Below, one piece after another: positions 1-7,084 of a DNA stretch of 37,592 nucleotides. The stretch is from Oscillospiraceae bacterium (GTDB lineage Bacteria > Bacillota > Clostridia > Oscillospirales > Oscillospiraceae). Made by a program: the position numbers and the translations under genes. The stretch spans positions 1 to 37,592 of the forward strand of contig JAFYNQ010000060.1 in NCBI GenBank assembly GCA_017548065.1. The letters are read 5' to 3'. The notes below the pieces were generated by a model that was not told the DNA's origin, did no database searches, and worked only from the letters and a program-made list of their open reading frames with translations. Every line of letters starts with the position of its first letter. Positions within the stretch are counted from its first letter, which is position 1.

Positions 1-1
1 C

Positions 2-316
2 GGTGGCCTGGAGGCGATCAACAAGCTCAACGAAGAGAAGGCAAAGGTCATGTACGACTTCCTGGATCAGTCCAAGATGTTCAGCGGCACCGTGGAAAAG
101 GAATTCCGCAGCCTGATGAACGTGCCTTTCGTTACGGAGTCCAAGGAACTGGACGCAGAGGTTGTTAAGGCTACCAAGGCTGCAGGCTATGACAACCTGA
201 AGGGTCATAAGTCTGTTGGCGGTCTGCGTGCTTCTATTTACAACGCAATGCCCAAGGAGGGTGTTGAGGCACTGGTAGAGTTCCTGAAGAAATTTGAAGC
301 GGAGTATAAGGGATAA
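2..316 (+). CDS. serC: Phosphoserine aminotransferase, C-terminal part (5' end outside window)
   Basis: SerC is the PLP enzyme that converts 3-phosphohydroxypyruvate to phosphoserine in serine synthesis in the cytoplasm. Only the last 104 residues are present; the reading frame is open to the left edge. The tail contains KGHKSVGGLRASIYNAMP, the strongly conserved SerC C-terminal segment that helps bind the substrate phosphate, followed by the usual short helix ending EFLKKFEAEYKG. The stop codon shares one base with the ATG of the following DUF1015 gene, so the two are probably translated together. Identification rests on the signature tail and is secure; completeness of the N-terminus cannot be judged. 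Confidence 0.93.
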   Translation, partial: GGLEAINKLNEEKAKVMYDFLDQSKMFSGTVEKEFRSLMNVPFVTESKELDAEVVKATKAAGYDNLKGHKSVGGLRASIYNAMPKEGVEALVEFLKKFEAEYKG

Positions 317-1569
317 TGGCAATTGTAAGAGCATTTCGGGCAGTTCGTCCTGCGCCCGAGCTGGCAGAGAAGGTGGCTGCGCTTCCTTATGACGTTATGA
401 ACAGTGAGGAAGCACGGCAGATGGTAGTGGGTAATCCCTACTCCTTCCTCCATGTGGACAAAGCGGAGATCGACCTGGATCCTTCCATTGATCTGTACGA
501 TACCCGTGTTTACGAAAAAGCAAGAGATAATCTGCAGGAAATGGCCGAAAAGGGTGTTTTCCTTCAGGAGGAAAAGGCTTGCCTTTATATCTACAAGCAG
601 GTTATGAACGGCCGTGCCCAGATCGGTATCGTGGGCTGCACCGCTGTGGATGATTACCGCAACAACATCATCAAGAAGCATGAGCTGACCCGTGCCGATA
701 AGGAGCAGGACAGAATCAATCATGTGGACTACTGTGATGCCAACACCGGCCCTATCTTCCTGACCTACCGGGCAAAGGAAGAGATCAGCGCCATTGTGAA
801 TTCCGTTATGGAGAGCAAAGCGCCGGTTTACGATTTCGTCAGTGAGGACGGCATCGGACATACTGTCTGGGTCATGGATGAAGAGGATAAGATCCACGCT
901 GTCTGCGCACTGTTTGACGGCATTGACTATCTGTACATTGCAGACGGTCACCACCGCTCCGCCTCTGCGGTTCGTGTGGGCATGAAGCGCCGTGAGAGCA
1001 AGCCTGACTATAACGGCAATGAGGAGTTTAACTACTTCCTTTCCGTTATTTTCCCCGATGACCATCTGTACATCATGGACTATAACCGTATTGTCCGTGA
1101 TCTGAACGGCAATACCGTCGCTTCCTTTATGGAAAAGGTGGCAGAGAAGTTCACCGTAACTCCTTACGAGGCAGATGGCGCACTGAAGCCTGCCAAGAAG
1201 CACACCTACGGCATGTACCTGGAAGGCAAGTGGTACCTGCTGGAGGCAAAGGAAGGCACTTTTGATGCAGCTGACCCCGTGGCACGGCTGGATGTGTCCA
1301 TCCTGCAGAACAATCTGCTGCATCCCATTTTGGGCATTGGCGATCCCCGTACCGACAAGCGTATTGACTTTGTCGGCGGCATCCGTGGTCTTACGGCACT
1401 GTCCGACCGTGTGGACAGCGGCGCTATGGCTGTGGCATTTTCCATGTACCCCACCACCATGGAGGACCTTATGGACATTGCTGATGCCGGTGCGATCATG
1501 CCTCCCAAGTCTACCTGGTTTGAGCCTAAGCTTCGCAGCGGTCTGTTTATTCATAAGCTGTCTGATTAA
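316..1569 (+). CDS. DUF1015 family protein
   Basis: A 417-residue soluble protein that begins MAIVRAFRAVRP and contains the ALPYDVMN and YIADGHHRS segments typical of DUF1015 proteins. Its length is normal for the family. No signal peptide or membrane segment is visible. The biochemical role is not established. In Clostridia the family is often seen beside serine-biosynthesis genes, and here the start codon overlaps the serC stop, which supports a role linked to serine metabolism (inference). A good intrinsic terminator follows within 20 bases, so this is the last gene of the serC unit. Confidence 0.88.
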   Translation: MAIVRAFRAVRPAPELAEKVAALPYDVMNSEEARQMVVGNPYSFLHVDKAEIDLDPSIDLYDTRVYEKARDNLQEMAEKGVFLQEEKACLYIYKQVMNGRAQIGIVGCTAVDDYRNNIIKKHELTRADKEQDRINHVDYCDANTGPIFLTYRAKEEISAIVNSVMESKAPVYDFVSEDGIGHTVWVMDEEDKIHAVCALFDGIDYLYIADGHHRSASAVRVGMKRRESKPDYNGNEEFNYFLSVIFPDDHLYIMDYNRIVRDLNGNTVASFMEKVAEKFTVTPYEADGALKPAKKHTYGMYLEGKWYLLEAKEGTFDAADPVARLDVSILQNNLLHPILGIGDPRTDKRIDFVGGIRGLTALSDRVDSGAMAVAFSMYPTTMEDLMDIADAGAIMPPKSTWFEPKLRSGLFIHKLSD

Positions 1570-1576
1570 AACATTT

Positions 1577-1614
1577 GCGCCGACTCTCATTCGGGAGTCG
1601 GCGCTACTTTTTTA
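1577..1614 (+). terminator. Intrinsic terminator after the serC-DUF1015 unit
   Basis: Perfect 10-bp stem GCGCCGACTC/GAGTCGGCGC with an 8-base loop, followed by TACTTTTTT. It separates the serine unit from the promoter of the PqqD cassette. Confidence 0.9.
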
Positions 1615-1628
1615 GAAGGTCTGTTTTG

Positions 1629-1657
1629 TTGACATCCGACGGTGGTTATGGTACAAT
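1629..1657 (+). promoter_or_regulatory. Sigma-A-type promoter of the PqqD-peptidase-ABC cassette
   Basis: TTGACA at 1629-1634, a 17-base spacer, and TACAAT at 1652-1657. It lies just after the preceding terminator and about 45 bases before the first start codon, so the cassette appears to be an independent, well expressed unit. Confidence 0.8.
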
Positions 1658-1702
1658 TCAAGGTAACCTATAATGAAAAGTATTGAGTATGGAGAATGCA
1701 CA

Positions 1703-1969
1703 ATGAAAAGAAATTCTGATTTTTTGCTTCGGGAAGTGGCAGGCACAGTTGTGGTAGTGCCCGTAGGCGCTGCAGCCACCGCATTTCCCGGTATGATCAC
1801 CATGAATCCCACCGGCGCTTTCCTTTGGGAACAGCTGGAAACTGAGCAGACAGTGGAGTCTTTGACCGCTGCTTTGCTGGAAAATTATGAAGTCACAGAA
1901 GAGAAGGCCAGGGAAGATGTGCTTCGCTTCGTGGAGAAGCTGAGTCCCACCGGCGCCATCACAGAATAA
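1703..1969 (+). CDS. PqqD-like (RiPP recognition element) small protein
   Basis: An 88-residue protein. The start at 1703 is chosen because GGAG sits 8 bases upstream; an in-frame ATG at 1673 lacks a good ribosome site. The pattern fits the PqqD family: an N-terminal beta hairpin (FLLREVAGTVVVVPVG), then MNPTGAFLWEQLETEQTVESLTA in two pieces, where the NxTGxxLWExL core is the hallmark, then a winged-helix tail with VTEEKAREDVLRFVEKL. PqqD-fold proteins bind leader peptides of ribosomally made, modified peptides and deliver them to enzymes. No modifying radical-SAM or cyclase gene is adjacent, so the partner is unknown. One base separates it from the peptidase gene. Confidence 0.82.
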   Translation: MKRNSDFLLREVAGTVVVVPVGAAATAFPGMITMNPTGAFLWEQLETEQTVESLTAALLENYEVTEEKAREDVLRFVEKLSPTGAITE

Positions 1970-1970
1970 T

Positions 1971-2438
1971 ATGAAGCAGCAAAGACTCCCTATGGAGGAC
2001 TTGATGCGCCTTTTGTCGGTGCAGCTGGAAAACGGCGGCAGCGCAGGCCTTACGGTCACCGGCTACAGCATGATGCCCATGCTGCATGACCGACGGGACT
2101 CCGTTACCCTTGTTCCCGTAACCGGGCAGGAGAAAAAAGGCGATGTGATTCTGTATAAACGGGAAAGCGGTGCATATGTGCTGCACCGTATTATCGGGGA
2201 AACCCGGGACGGCTTTGTGTGCAGTGGCGATAACCAGTATATGCGTGAGCCGGTTGCCCGTCAGCAGCTGATCGCAAAGGTCACGTCCTTTGTTCGCAAC
2301 GGAAAAGAGATTTCTGTGGAGAAACCCTCCTATAAATGCTATGTGGCAATATGGGTGGGGCTGTTCTTCCTGCGTGGCGTATATATCCCTGTAAGACGGT
2401 TTTTTGGAAAACTGACCAGGAAAATGATGGGTAAATAA
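1971..2438 (+). CDS. S24/S26 family peptidase, SipW-like signal peptidase
   Basis: 155 residues. The GYSMMPML motif at 31-38 supplies the expected catalytic serine (Ser33). GAYVLHRIIG around 68-76 places a His (His72) where classical bacterial signal peptidase I has its lysine, as in the ER/SipW subtype. SGDNQ at 85-89 matches the conserved GDN box. Unusually there is no N-terminal membrane anchor; the only hydrophobic span is near the C-terminus (about 122-138), followed by a basic tail, so the catalytic domain comes first. It starts one base after the PqqD stop and probably acts on a product handled by the cassette (inference). A general housekeeping signal peptidase is less likely given the context. 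Confidence 0.85.
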   Translation: MKQQRLPMEDLMRLLSVQLENGGSAGLTVTGYSMMPMLHDRRDSVTLVPVTGQEKKGDVILYKRESGAYVLHRIIGETRDGFVCSGDNQYMREPVARQQLIAKVTSFVRNGKEISVEKPSYKCYVAIWVGLFFLRGVYIPVRRFFGKLTRKMMGK

Positions 2439-2457
2439 TACCTTTGGAGGAGATAAA

Positions 2458-2928
2458 ATGGGTAAGCAACAGAAGAAACTTGTAATTTTAGTAGCGTGCC
2501 TTGCGGTGCTTTTGGTCGGCTGCATTATTGTGGCAGTGGTAATGATGGGCAATGATGCCGGAAAGCTTCCGGAGAACCCCAGTGAACCCACCGAGCAGAC
2601 ACAGCCCACCGACGATACGGAAGAGGCTACCGAGCCTGCGGATACCACCGCACCTGTTGACGCAACTGAGCCTTCCGGCACCACCGAGGCCACCGAGCCT
2701 GCGCAGTCCGGCAACCAGGGCGGTAATCAGGGTAGTGGCAACCAGGGTAGTGGCAACCAGGGCAGCACCGGTACCAACAATAAACCCACAGAGCCGGAGG
2801 AAGAGGACAAGACACCGACCATCGGCGTGGACGATGAAACAACACCCACCGGCAGTGATGAAAACAATATGGTAATTGACTTTGACGATCTGCTGGAGGC
2901 AGCAAACGGAAAGAAGAATGAAGGTTAA
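2458..2928 (+). CDS. Membrane-anchored acidic protein with Gly/Asn/Gln repeats
   Basis: 156 residues with no recognised family. A basic start (MGKQQKK) leads into a hydrophobic segment at about 8-30 containing LLVGC, which resembles a lipobox. The hydrophobic stretch continues past the Cys, so a plain membrane anchor is equally possible. Then comes a long Thr/Glu/Pro-rich linker, three near-identical NQGSG-type repeats at 85-103, another acidic linker, and a distinct C-terminal acidic-amphipathic stretch (NNMVIDFDDLLEAANG, 137-151). GGAGG precedes the ATG. Its stop overlaps the ABC gene start by 11 bases. It could be the cargo, a surface partner of the exporter, or a docking protein; the sequence does not decide. 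Confidence 0.75.
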   Translation: MGKQQKKLVILVACLAVLLVGCIIVAVVMMGNDAGKLPENPSEPTEQTQPTDDTEEATEPADTTAPVDATEPSGTTEATEPAQSGNQGGNQGSGNQGSGNQGSTGTNNKPTEPEEEDKTPTIGVDDETTPTGSDENNMVIDFDDLLEAANGKKNEG

Positions 2929-4540
2929 TTTGAAAAACGGAATTTTCAGGGACACCTTGCGCCCTTGCCGTTTTCGGATCCTGCTTCTGTCGGTGCTTAC
3001 GGTGCTGCAGTCTGTGCTGCAGGTGCTTATGGCGCTGCTCAGTCGGTTTGTGATTGATTCAGCCATAGCGGGAGACGGTAAACTTCCGCTGTATGCCGCA
3101 CTTTTGGGCGCAGACCTTTTGTTACAGCTGGCAGCCTATCTGCTGCTGAACTGGTACAGTGGAAGCACGGCTGACCGCTTGATCGCAGGTCTTCGTTCCC
3201 GATTGCTGCGCAGCGCCTTGTATAGCCGGGAGTCTTCTCTTCAGGGCTACCACAGCGGCGCACTGTTAAGCCGTGGCATTGAGGACGTGAACACTGTCTG
3301 TGACGGTGCTGTGTATGCACTGCCGTCCCTGATCGGTCAGCTGACACGGCTTGTGGCGGCATTTGGGGCGATCTTTTTCATAAGTCCCACAGTTGCAGTG
3401 GTGCTGCTTCTTGGCGGCATCGGCCTTGTTGTGTATATGTCTCTTTTGCGGCCTGCTTTGCGCAAGCATCACCGCAATGTCCGGGAATCGGACGAAACGG
3501 TCATGTCCACCATGCAGGAGGATCTGCAGAAGCTGGAGCTGATCCAAAGCATTCAGACCCAGGAGCAGTCCATGCGCCGCTTTGACCGTCAGTTAAACAG
3601 TGGCTTGCGGAAAAAATTCCGCAGAAGACTTTTGTCTGTTGGTGCATTCAGTGTCATCAACGGCGGCATCCTTCTTTGCAGCGGCCTGATCCTTTTGTGG
3701 GGCGCAAACCGGGTAGGCGCAGGTCTGCTTACCTTTGGTTCGCTGACGTCCATGCTTCAGCTGCTGGGACAGTTCCGTGCGCCGCTTATGGGCGTGTCCG
3801 GCCTGTGGTCACGGTTTGCCTCTGTGGAGGTTGCCGGTGAGCGGCTGTCTGTAATGCTGGAGATCCCGGAGCAGCCGGAGCAGGAAGCTGTGGAACAGCC
3901 TGCTGCTGTGGTATTTGAAAACGTGACTTTCTGTTATCCCGACGATGAGCAGCCGGTTTTTCAGGACTTTTCCTTGCGGTTGCCCCTGGATCGCTGGACA
4001 TCCCTTGGCGGCATTTCCGGTCGTGGTAAAACAACGCTGTTTAAGCTGATTCTTGGTTTGTACACCCCCCAGAAGGGCAGAGTGTACCTGGAAACAGAAA
4101 AAGGGGAGATCCCTTGCTCTCCGGCGGTTCGGCATTTGTTTGCCTATGTACCGCAGGACTATGCGCTGTTTTCCGGCACTGTGCTGGAGAACCTGCAGCT
4201 GGTGGCACCGGATGCAGAGCCTTCCCGGCGCCGCACAGCATTGGAAGCGGCTTGCGCTGATTTTGTGTTTGCAATGACTGACGGTGAGAACACCCGTGTG
4301 GGCGAGAACAACACGGGACTTTCCAAAGGTCAGCTGCAGCGGCTTGCCATTGCCCGTGCCATCCTTATGAACCGTAAGGTGTTGCTGCTGGATGAATGTA
4401 CATCTGCGCTGGATGCGGAAACGGAGCAGGCAGTGCTGAAAAATCTGTATGCATTTGGCGGCGGTGCGCTTCTTGTGACCCATCGCCCGGAGGCACTCTC
4501 GGCGCTTCCAAATGTAGACAGCATTCAAATGGAAAACTGA
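2918..4540 (+). CDS. ABC transporter, fused permease and ATPase (exporter type)
   Basis: 540 residues from ATG 2918, preceded by GGAAAGAAG and overlapping the previous gene. The N-terminal half has the six-span exporter fold (spans begin near residues 20, 60, 135, 160, 245 and 275). The C-terminal half is the ATPase: Walker A GISGRGKTT (365-373), Q-loop YVPQDYALFSG, signature LSKGQ (468-472, Lys in place of the usual second Gly), Walker B LLLDE (489-493) followed by CTSALD, and H-loop His522. There is no N-terminal C39 peptidase domain, so any leader removal would need the adjacent S26-like enzyme. Substrate is unknown; a peptide is suggested by the PqqD neighbour (inference). Confidence 0.9.
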   Translation: MKVNLKNGIFRDTLRPCRFRILLLSVLTVLQSVLQVLMALLSRFVIDSAIAGDGKLPLYAALLGADLLLQLAAYLLLNWYSGSTADRLIAGLRSRLLRSALYSRESSLQGYHSGALLSRGIEDVNTVCDGAVYALPSLIGQLTRLVAAFGAIFFISPTVAVVLLLGGIGLVVYMSLLRPALRKHHRNVRESDETVMSTMQEDLQKLELIQSIQTQEQSMRRFDRQLNSGLRKKFRRRLLSVGAFSVINGGILLCSGLILLWGANRVGAGLLTFGSLTSMLQLLGQFRAPLMGVSGLWSRFASVEVAGERLSVMLEIPEQPEQEAVEQPAAVVFENVTFCYPDDEQPVFQDFSLRLPLDRWTSLGGISGRGKTTLFKLILGLYTPQKGRVYLETEKGEIPCSPAVRHLFAYVPQDYALFSGTVLENLQLVAPDAEPSRRRTALEAACADFVFAMTDGENTRVGENNTGLSKGQLQRLAIARAILMNRKVLLLDECTSALDAETEQAVLKNLYAFGGGALLVTHRPEALSALPNVDSIQMEN

Positions 4541-4542
4541 AA

Positions 4543-4575
4543 AACGCAGGAGCTTTAAAGCTTCTGCGTTTTTTG
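4543..4575. terminator. Shared terminator between the convergent ABC and flippase genes
   Basis: A palindromic hairpin AACGCAGGAGCTTT/AAAGCTTCTGCGTT flanked by A-rich sequence on the left and T6 on the right, so it can act in both directions. It contains the stop codon of the minus-strand flippase gene at 4555-4557. Confidence 0.8.
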
Positions 4576-6054
4576 ACTTTTTATAAGCCCTTTTATCCAG
4601 GATATATCCTCTTTTTTCAGCACCTGCATAAGAAACAGAAGGCTTCCCCAAATCACAAGAAAAGCAAAGAGCCGCAGGACAGGGATGCTTACAAAACCTG
4701 CTGCCAATATGGAAAAAACGGTGGCAGCCACCGCTTTTACGCCCGGACAAACAGCCAGTAGCTTCCCGGTGATCTTCATAAGGCGGTTAAAGCTTAAAAG
4801 GAAATTGATGGCATGCGTCACAAGAAAGCTGAAGAAATACCCGGTCATTCCGTAACGTGGCAGCAGAAGAAAAAGCAGCGCTACATCCATAGCGGAGGTT
4901 AGGATGTTATAGCGCACACACGCTTTTTGCTGCCCCAGTCCTTTGGTCATGGCATCAGTGAGGGCATCGCAGTACAGCATGGGGATCATGATCGCATATA
5001 GCTTCAGATAGCTTCCGGCATCCGTACCCGGGTACAGCTTGTGACAAAGGGCATCTGCCAGCAGAAGCTCCGCACCGCCGAATAAACAGCCATAGAGAAA
5101 GGCGGCTTTCAGGGTGCGCTTTACAAGATAACGGATCCGGGTCTTGCTTCCGGCAGCGTTGCAGCGAGCAAGCTCCGGGAGCAATAGCTCCGCAAGACCG
5201 AAGAGTATGGCAGCAGGGAACATGAGTACGGGAAACACCATGCCGCACACAGTGCCAAAGGCGGCCAGGGGCTTGGCTGCGCCTGGATATAATGCCAGCC
5301 GCTTGGGAACCATGATGTTCTCTGCGGTGGAGATCCCAGCCTTCAGGTCATCTGCCAGCGCCAGGGGAACGGCGGTGTGCAGCAGCGCGCCTGCGGTGCT
5401 TTCCCTGGGGCTGACGGGAGCACGCTCCCGAAGCCGTAGCAGCACGAGAGAAAGCAATGTCATACAAATACCGATGCCATTGCCAAAAATAACGCTCTGA
5501 CAAGCCTTCACGGGGTCACTGCCTGCCCAAAAGGTCAAAGCTGAAATGGTAGCCGTCATACATAAAAGCTGCTCTGCAACCTCAATAGCCGCCAATGTGC
5601 CAATGCGACCGGCAGCGGTGAAAAAGCCGGTCATGACACCGCAGAGACAATAAACGGGAACAAAGAAGCTGTACAGCTGTATGGCGCTGACGGTGTTGGG
5701 TTCTCCCAGCCAGACCTTTGCAATATAGGGCGCAAGGAAGTACAGCGCTGTAGCAACAGCGCCGCTGCATACAATGCTGTAAAGGAAGCAATCCGAAAGG
5801 ATCCAGCGAATGACACCCGGCTTTTTCTTACCCAGTGCTTCTGCTGTCAAATACATGGTGGAGGTGCGGATGCCTGCCATACCGGCGGTGATGGACAGTG
5901 CGCCCACAGACAGCACCAGCTGCAGCAGACCGATGCCGGCAGCGCCGATGCGTGAGGACAGATACACCTGAAAAGATGTGGACACCAACCTTAGCAGCAG
6001 ATTCACACCGGTCAGCAGTATGGCGCTGTAAAAGATAGGCAGCTTTCTTTGCAA
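4555..6054 (-). CDS. MOP/MATE-superfamily flippase, SpoVB-like polysaccharide transporter
   Basis: 499 residues with about 14 hydrophobic spans and a polysaccharide-flippase pattern: KLPIFYSAILLTGVNLLLR at the start, GAAGIGLLQLVLSVGAL, and GKLLAVCPGVKAVAATVFS near the end. SpoVB/MurJ-type proteins move lipid-linked sugars across the cytoplasmic membrane; a spore-cortex or capsule role is possible, but the substrate cannot be read from sequence. The start is a TTG at 6054, because AAGGGGGT lies 7 bases upstream and homology-like sequence begins there; longer reading upstream would run through the nth gene in another frame. The ribosome site is inside a strong hairpin. It lies 47 bases after nth. 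Confidence 0.85.
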   Translation of the reverse strand: MQRKLPIFYSAILLTGVNLLLRLVSTSFQVYLSSRIGAAGIGLLQLVLSVGALSITAGMAGIRTSTMYLTAEALGKKKPGVIRWILSDCFLYSIVCSGAVATALYFLAPYIAKVWLGEPNTVSAIQLYSFFVPVYCLCGVMTGFFTAAGRIGTLAAIEVAEQLLCMTATISALTFWAGSDPVKACQSVIFGNGIGICMTLLSLVLLRLRERAPVSPRESTAGALLHTAVPLALADDLKAGISTAENIMVPKRLALYPGAAKPLAAFGTVCGMVFPVLMFPAAILFGLAELLLPELARCNAAGSKTRIRYLVKRTLKAAFLYGCLFGGAELLLADALCHKLYPGTDAGSYLKLYAIMIPMLYCDALTDAMTKGLGQQKACVRYNILTSAMDVALLFLLLPRYGMTGYFFSFLVTHAINFLLSFNRLMKITGKLLAVCPGVKAVAATVFSILAAGFVSIPVLRLFAFLVIWGSLLFLMQVLKKEDISWIKGLIKSQKTQKL

Positions 6055-6060
6055 AACAAC

Positions 6061-6095
6061 ACCCCCTTGTCTGCAATCTATGCGGACAAGGGGGT
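6061..6095 (-). promoter_or_regulatory. Hairpin between nth and the flippase gene, covering the flippase ribosome site
   Basis: Arms ACCCCCTTGTC (6061-6071) and GACAAGGGGGT (6085-6095) are perfectly complementary and extend by three more pairs after one mismatch, leaving a 5-base loop. On the minus strand the 3' arm is the Shine-Dalgarno AAGGGGGT of the TTG-started flippase gene, followed by GTTGTTTT. It could terminate nth transcription, occlude the ribosome site, or both. Confidence 0.7.
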
Positions 6096-6101
6096 CAATA
6101 T

Positions 6102-6731
6102 TCAGTTGCCGGTGAAGCTTTTGCAAAGATGGGCAAGGGGGCATTGATCGCACTTGGGATTCCGTGCCACGCAGATATCTCTGCCAAACAGCACGATGCG
6201 GTGACAAAAATCGGAGCTTTCTTCCGCTGGCAGGATATTTCGCAGCTGCTGTTCCACCTTTTCGGGATCTTTCCCCTCGCTGAGTCCCAGTTTTCCGCAA
6301 ATACGGATGCAGTGGGTATCGCATACAACGCTGCCGGGGGTATTGTAAATATCGCCCAGCAGAAGATTGGCTGTCTTTCTGCCGACACCGGGCAGCTTCA
6401 GCAGCGCTTCCATAGTGTCCGGCACCTTGCAATCATACTCGTCAATCAGCATGCGGCAAGCGCCTACGATATCCTTTGCTTTTTGCCGATAAAAGCCGCA
6501 GGAATGGATATAGCTCTCAATATCCGCAACGTCGGCATTGGCGAGGGATTCCAGTGTGGGGTAGGCTTCAAACAAAGCCGGTGTCACAAGGTTTACCCGT
6601 GCATCGGTACACTGAGCAGACAGCCGCACAGCGATCATCAGCTCATAATCCTTCTCATATTGCAAAGCGCACAGCGCCTCGGGGTATTGGGTTTTTAAAA
6701 TTTCAATAACAGACAAAGCTTTCTCTTTCAT
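6102..6731 (-). CDS. nth: Endonuclease III
   Basis: 209 residues, the normal length. Nth is a DNA glycosylase/AP lyase that removes oxidised pyrimidines. The helix-hairpin-helix LPGVGRKTAN carries the catalytic lysine Lys119, and VVCDTHCIRI carries the catalytic Asp138. The 4Fe-4S loop is complete: Cys187-x6-Cys194-x2-Cys197-x5-Cys203. The start at 6731 has GGAGGACATATCT upstream. It is divergent from feoA and heads a two-gene unit with the flippase. Nothing suggests loss of function. Confidence 0.96.
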   Translation of the reverse strand: MKEKALSVIEILKTQYPEALCALQYEKDYELMIAVRLSAQCTDARVNLVTPALFEAYPTLESLANADVADIESYIHSCGFYRQKAKDIVGACRMLIDEYDCKVPDTMEALLKLPGVGRKTANLLLGDIYNTPGSVVCDTHCIRICGKLGLSEGKDPEKVEQQLRNILPAEESSDFCHRIVLFGRDICVARNPKCDQCPLAHLCKSFTGN

Positions 6732-6844
6732 AGATATGTCCTCCGTAGTCCTATTTTATCATAAAACATCCTAAAAGAAAAGCTGAAAATTATCACCTTA
6801 TAGGGGCAATGTGTATAGAATGATTCAGTATTGGAGGGGATTCC

Positions 6845-7084
6845 ATGGAGATCACCTTGGCGCAGCTGCCGCTGGATAAGATGGCTGTGGTAACGGAAAT
6901 CCTTACAAATGAAAGTCTGAAAAGCCGTCTGCATGATTATGGACTTGTTCCCGGTACCATCGTGCGATGTCGCTACCGCAGCCCTGACGGCAGTGTGCTG
7001 GCACTGGAATTTCGTGGCAGCGTGGTGGCTGTACGTGCAAAGGATCTGCAACGGGTCAGGGGGTGCGGTTTGTGGAAGAGTTGA
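6845..7084 (+). CDS. feoA: Ferrous iron transport protein A
   Basis: A 79-residue single SH3-like FeoA domain: LAQLPLDKMAVVTEI, then RLHDYGLVPGTIVRC (the conserved L-x-x-x-G-L-x-x-G-x-x-V core), then LEFRGSVVAVRAKDLQRV. FeoA is a small cytosolic partner that supports FeoB activity. GGAGGGG precedes the ATG by 5 bases. Its 3' end overlaps the feoB start, so the two are translationally coupled. I could not identify a convincing Fur box or -35 element upstream, although TATAGAAT at 6814-6821 may be a -10. Confidence 0.93.
   Translation: MEITLAQLPLDKMAVVTEILTNESLKSRLHDYGLVPGTIVRCRYRSPDGSVLALEFRGSVVAVRAKDLQRVRGCGLWKS

Noticed and set aside
2701-2770. Short tandem repeat (GGCAACCAGGGTAGT units)
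   Set aside because: It is the coding sequence of the NQGSG repeats in the 156-aa protein, in frame and without spacers, so not a CRISPR or regulatory array.
4555-6432. Long 625-codon reading of the flippase gene
   Set aside because: The extra N-terminal 126 residues are an out-of-frame reading of nth codons and contain no flippase sequence. The TTG at 6054 with its ribosome site fits the family start.
6732-6844. Possible Fur box ahead of feoA
   Set aside because: GAAAATTATCACCTTATA has only partial similarity to the Fur consensus and no dyad; not strong enough to list.
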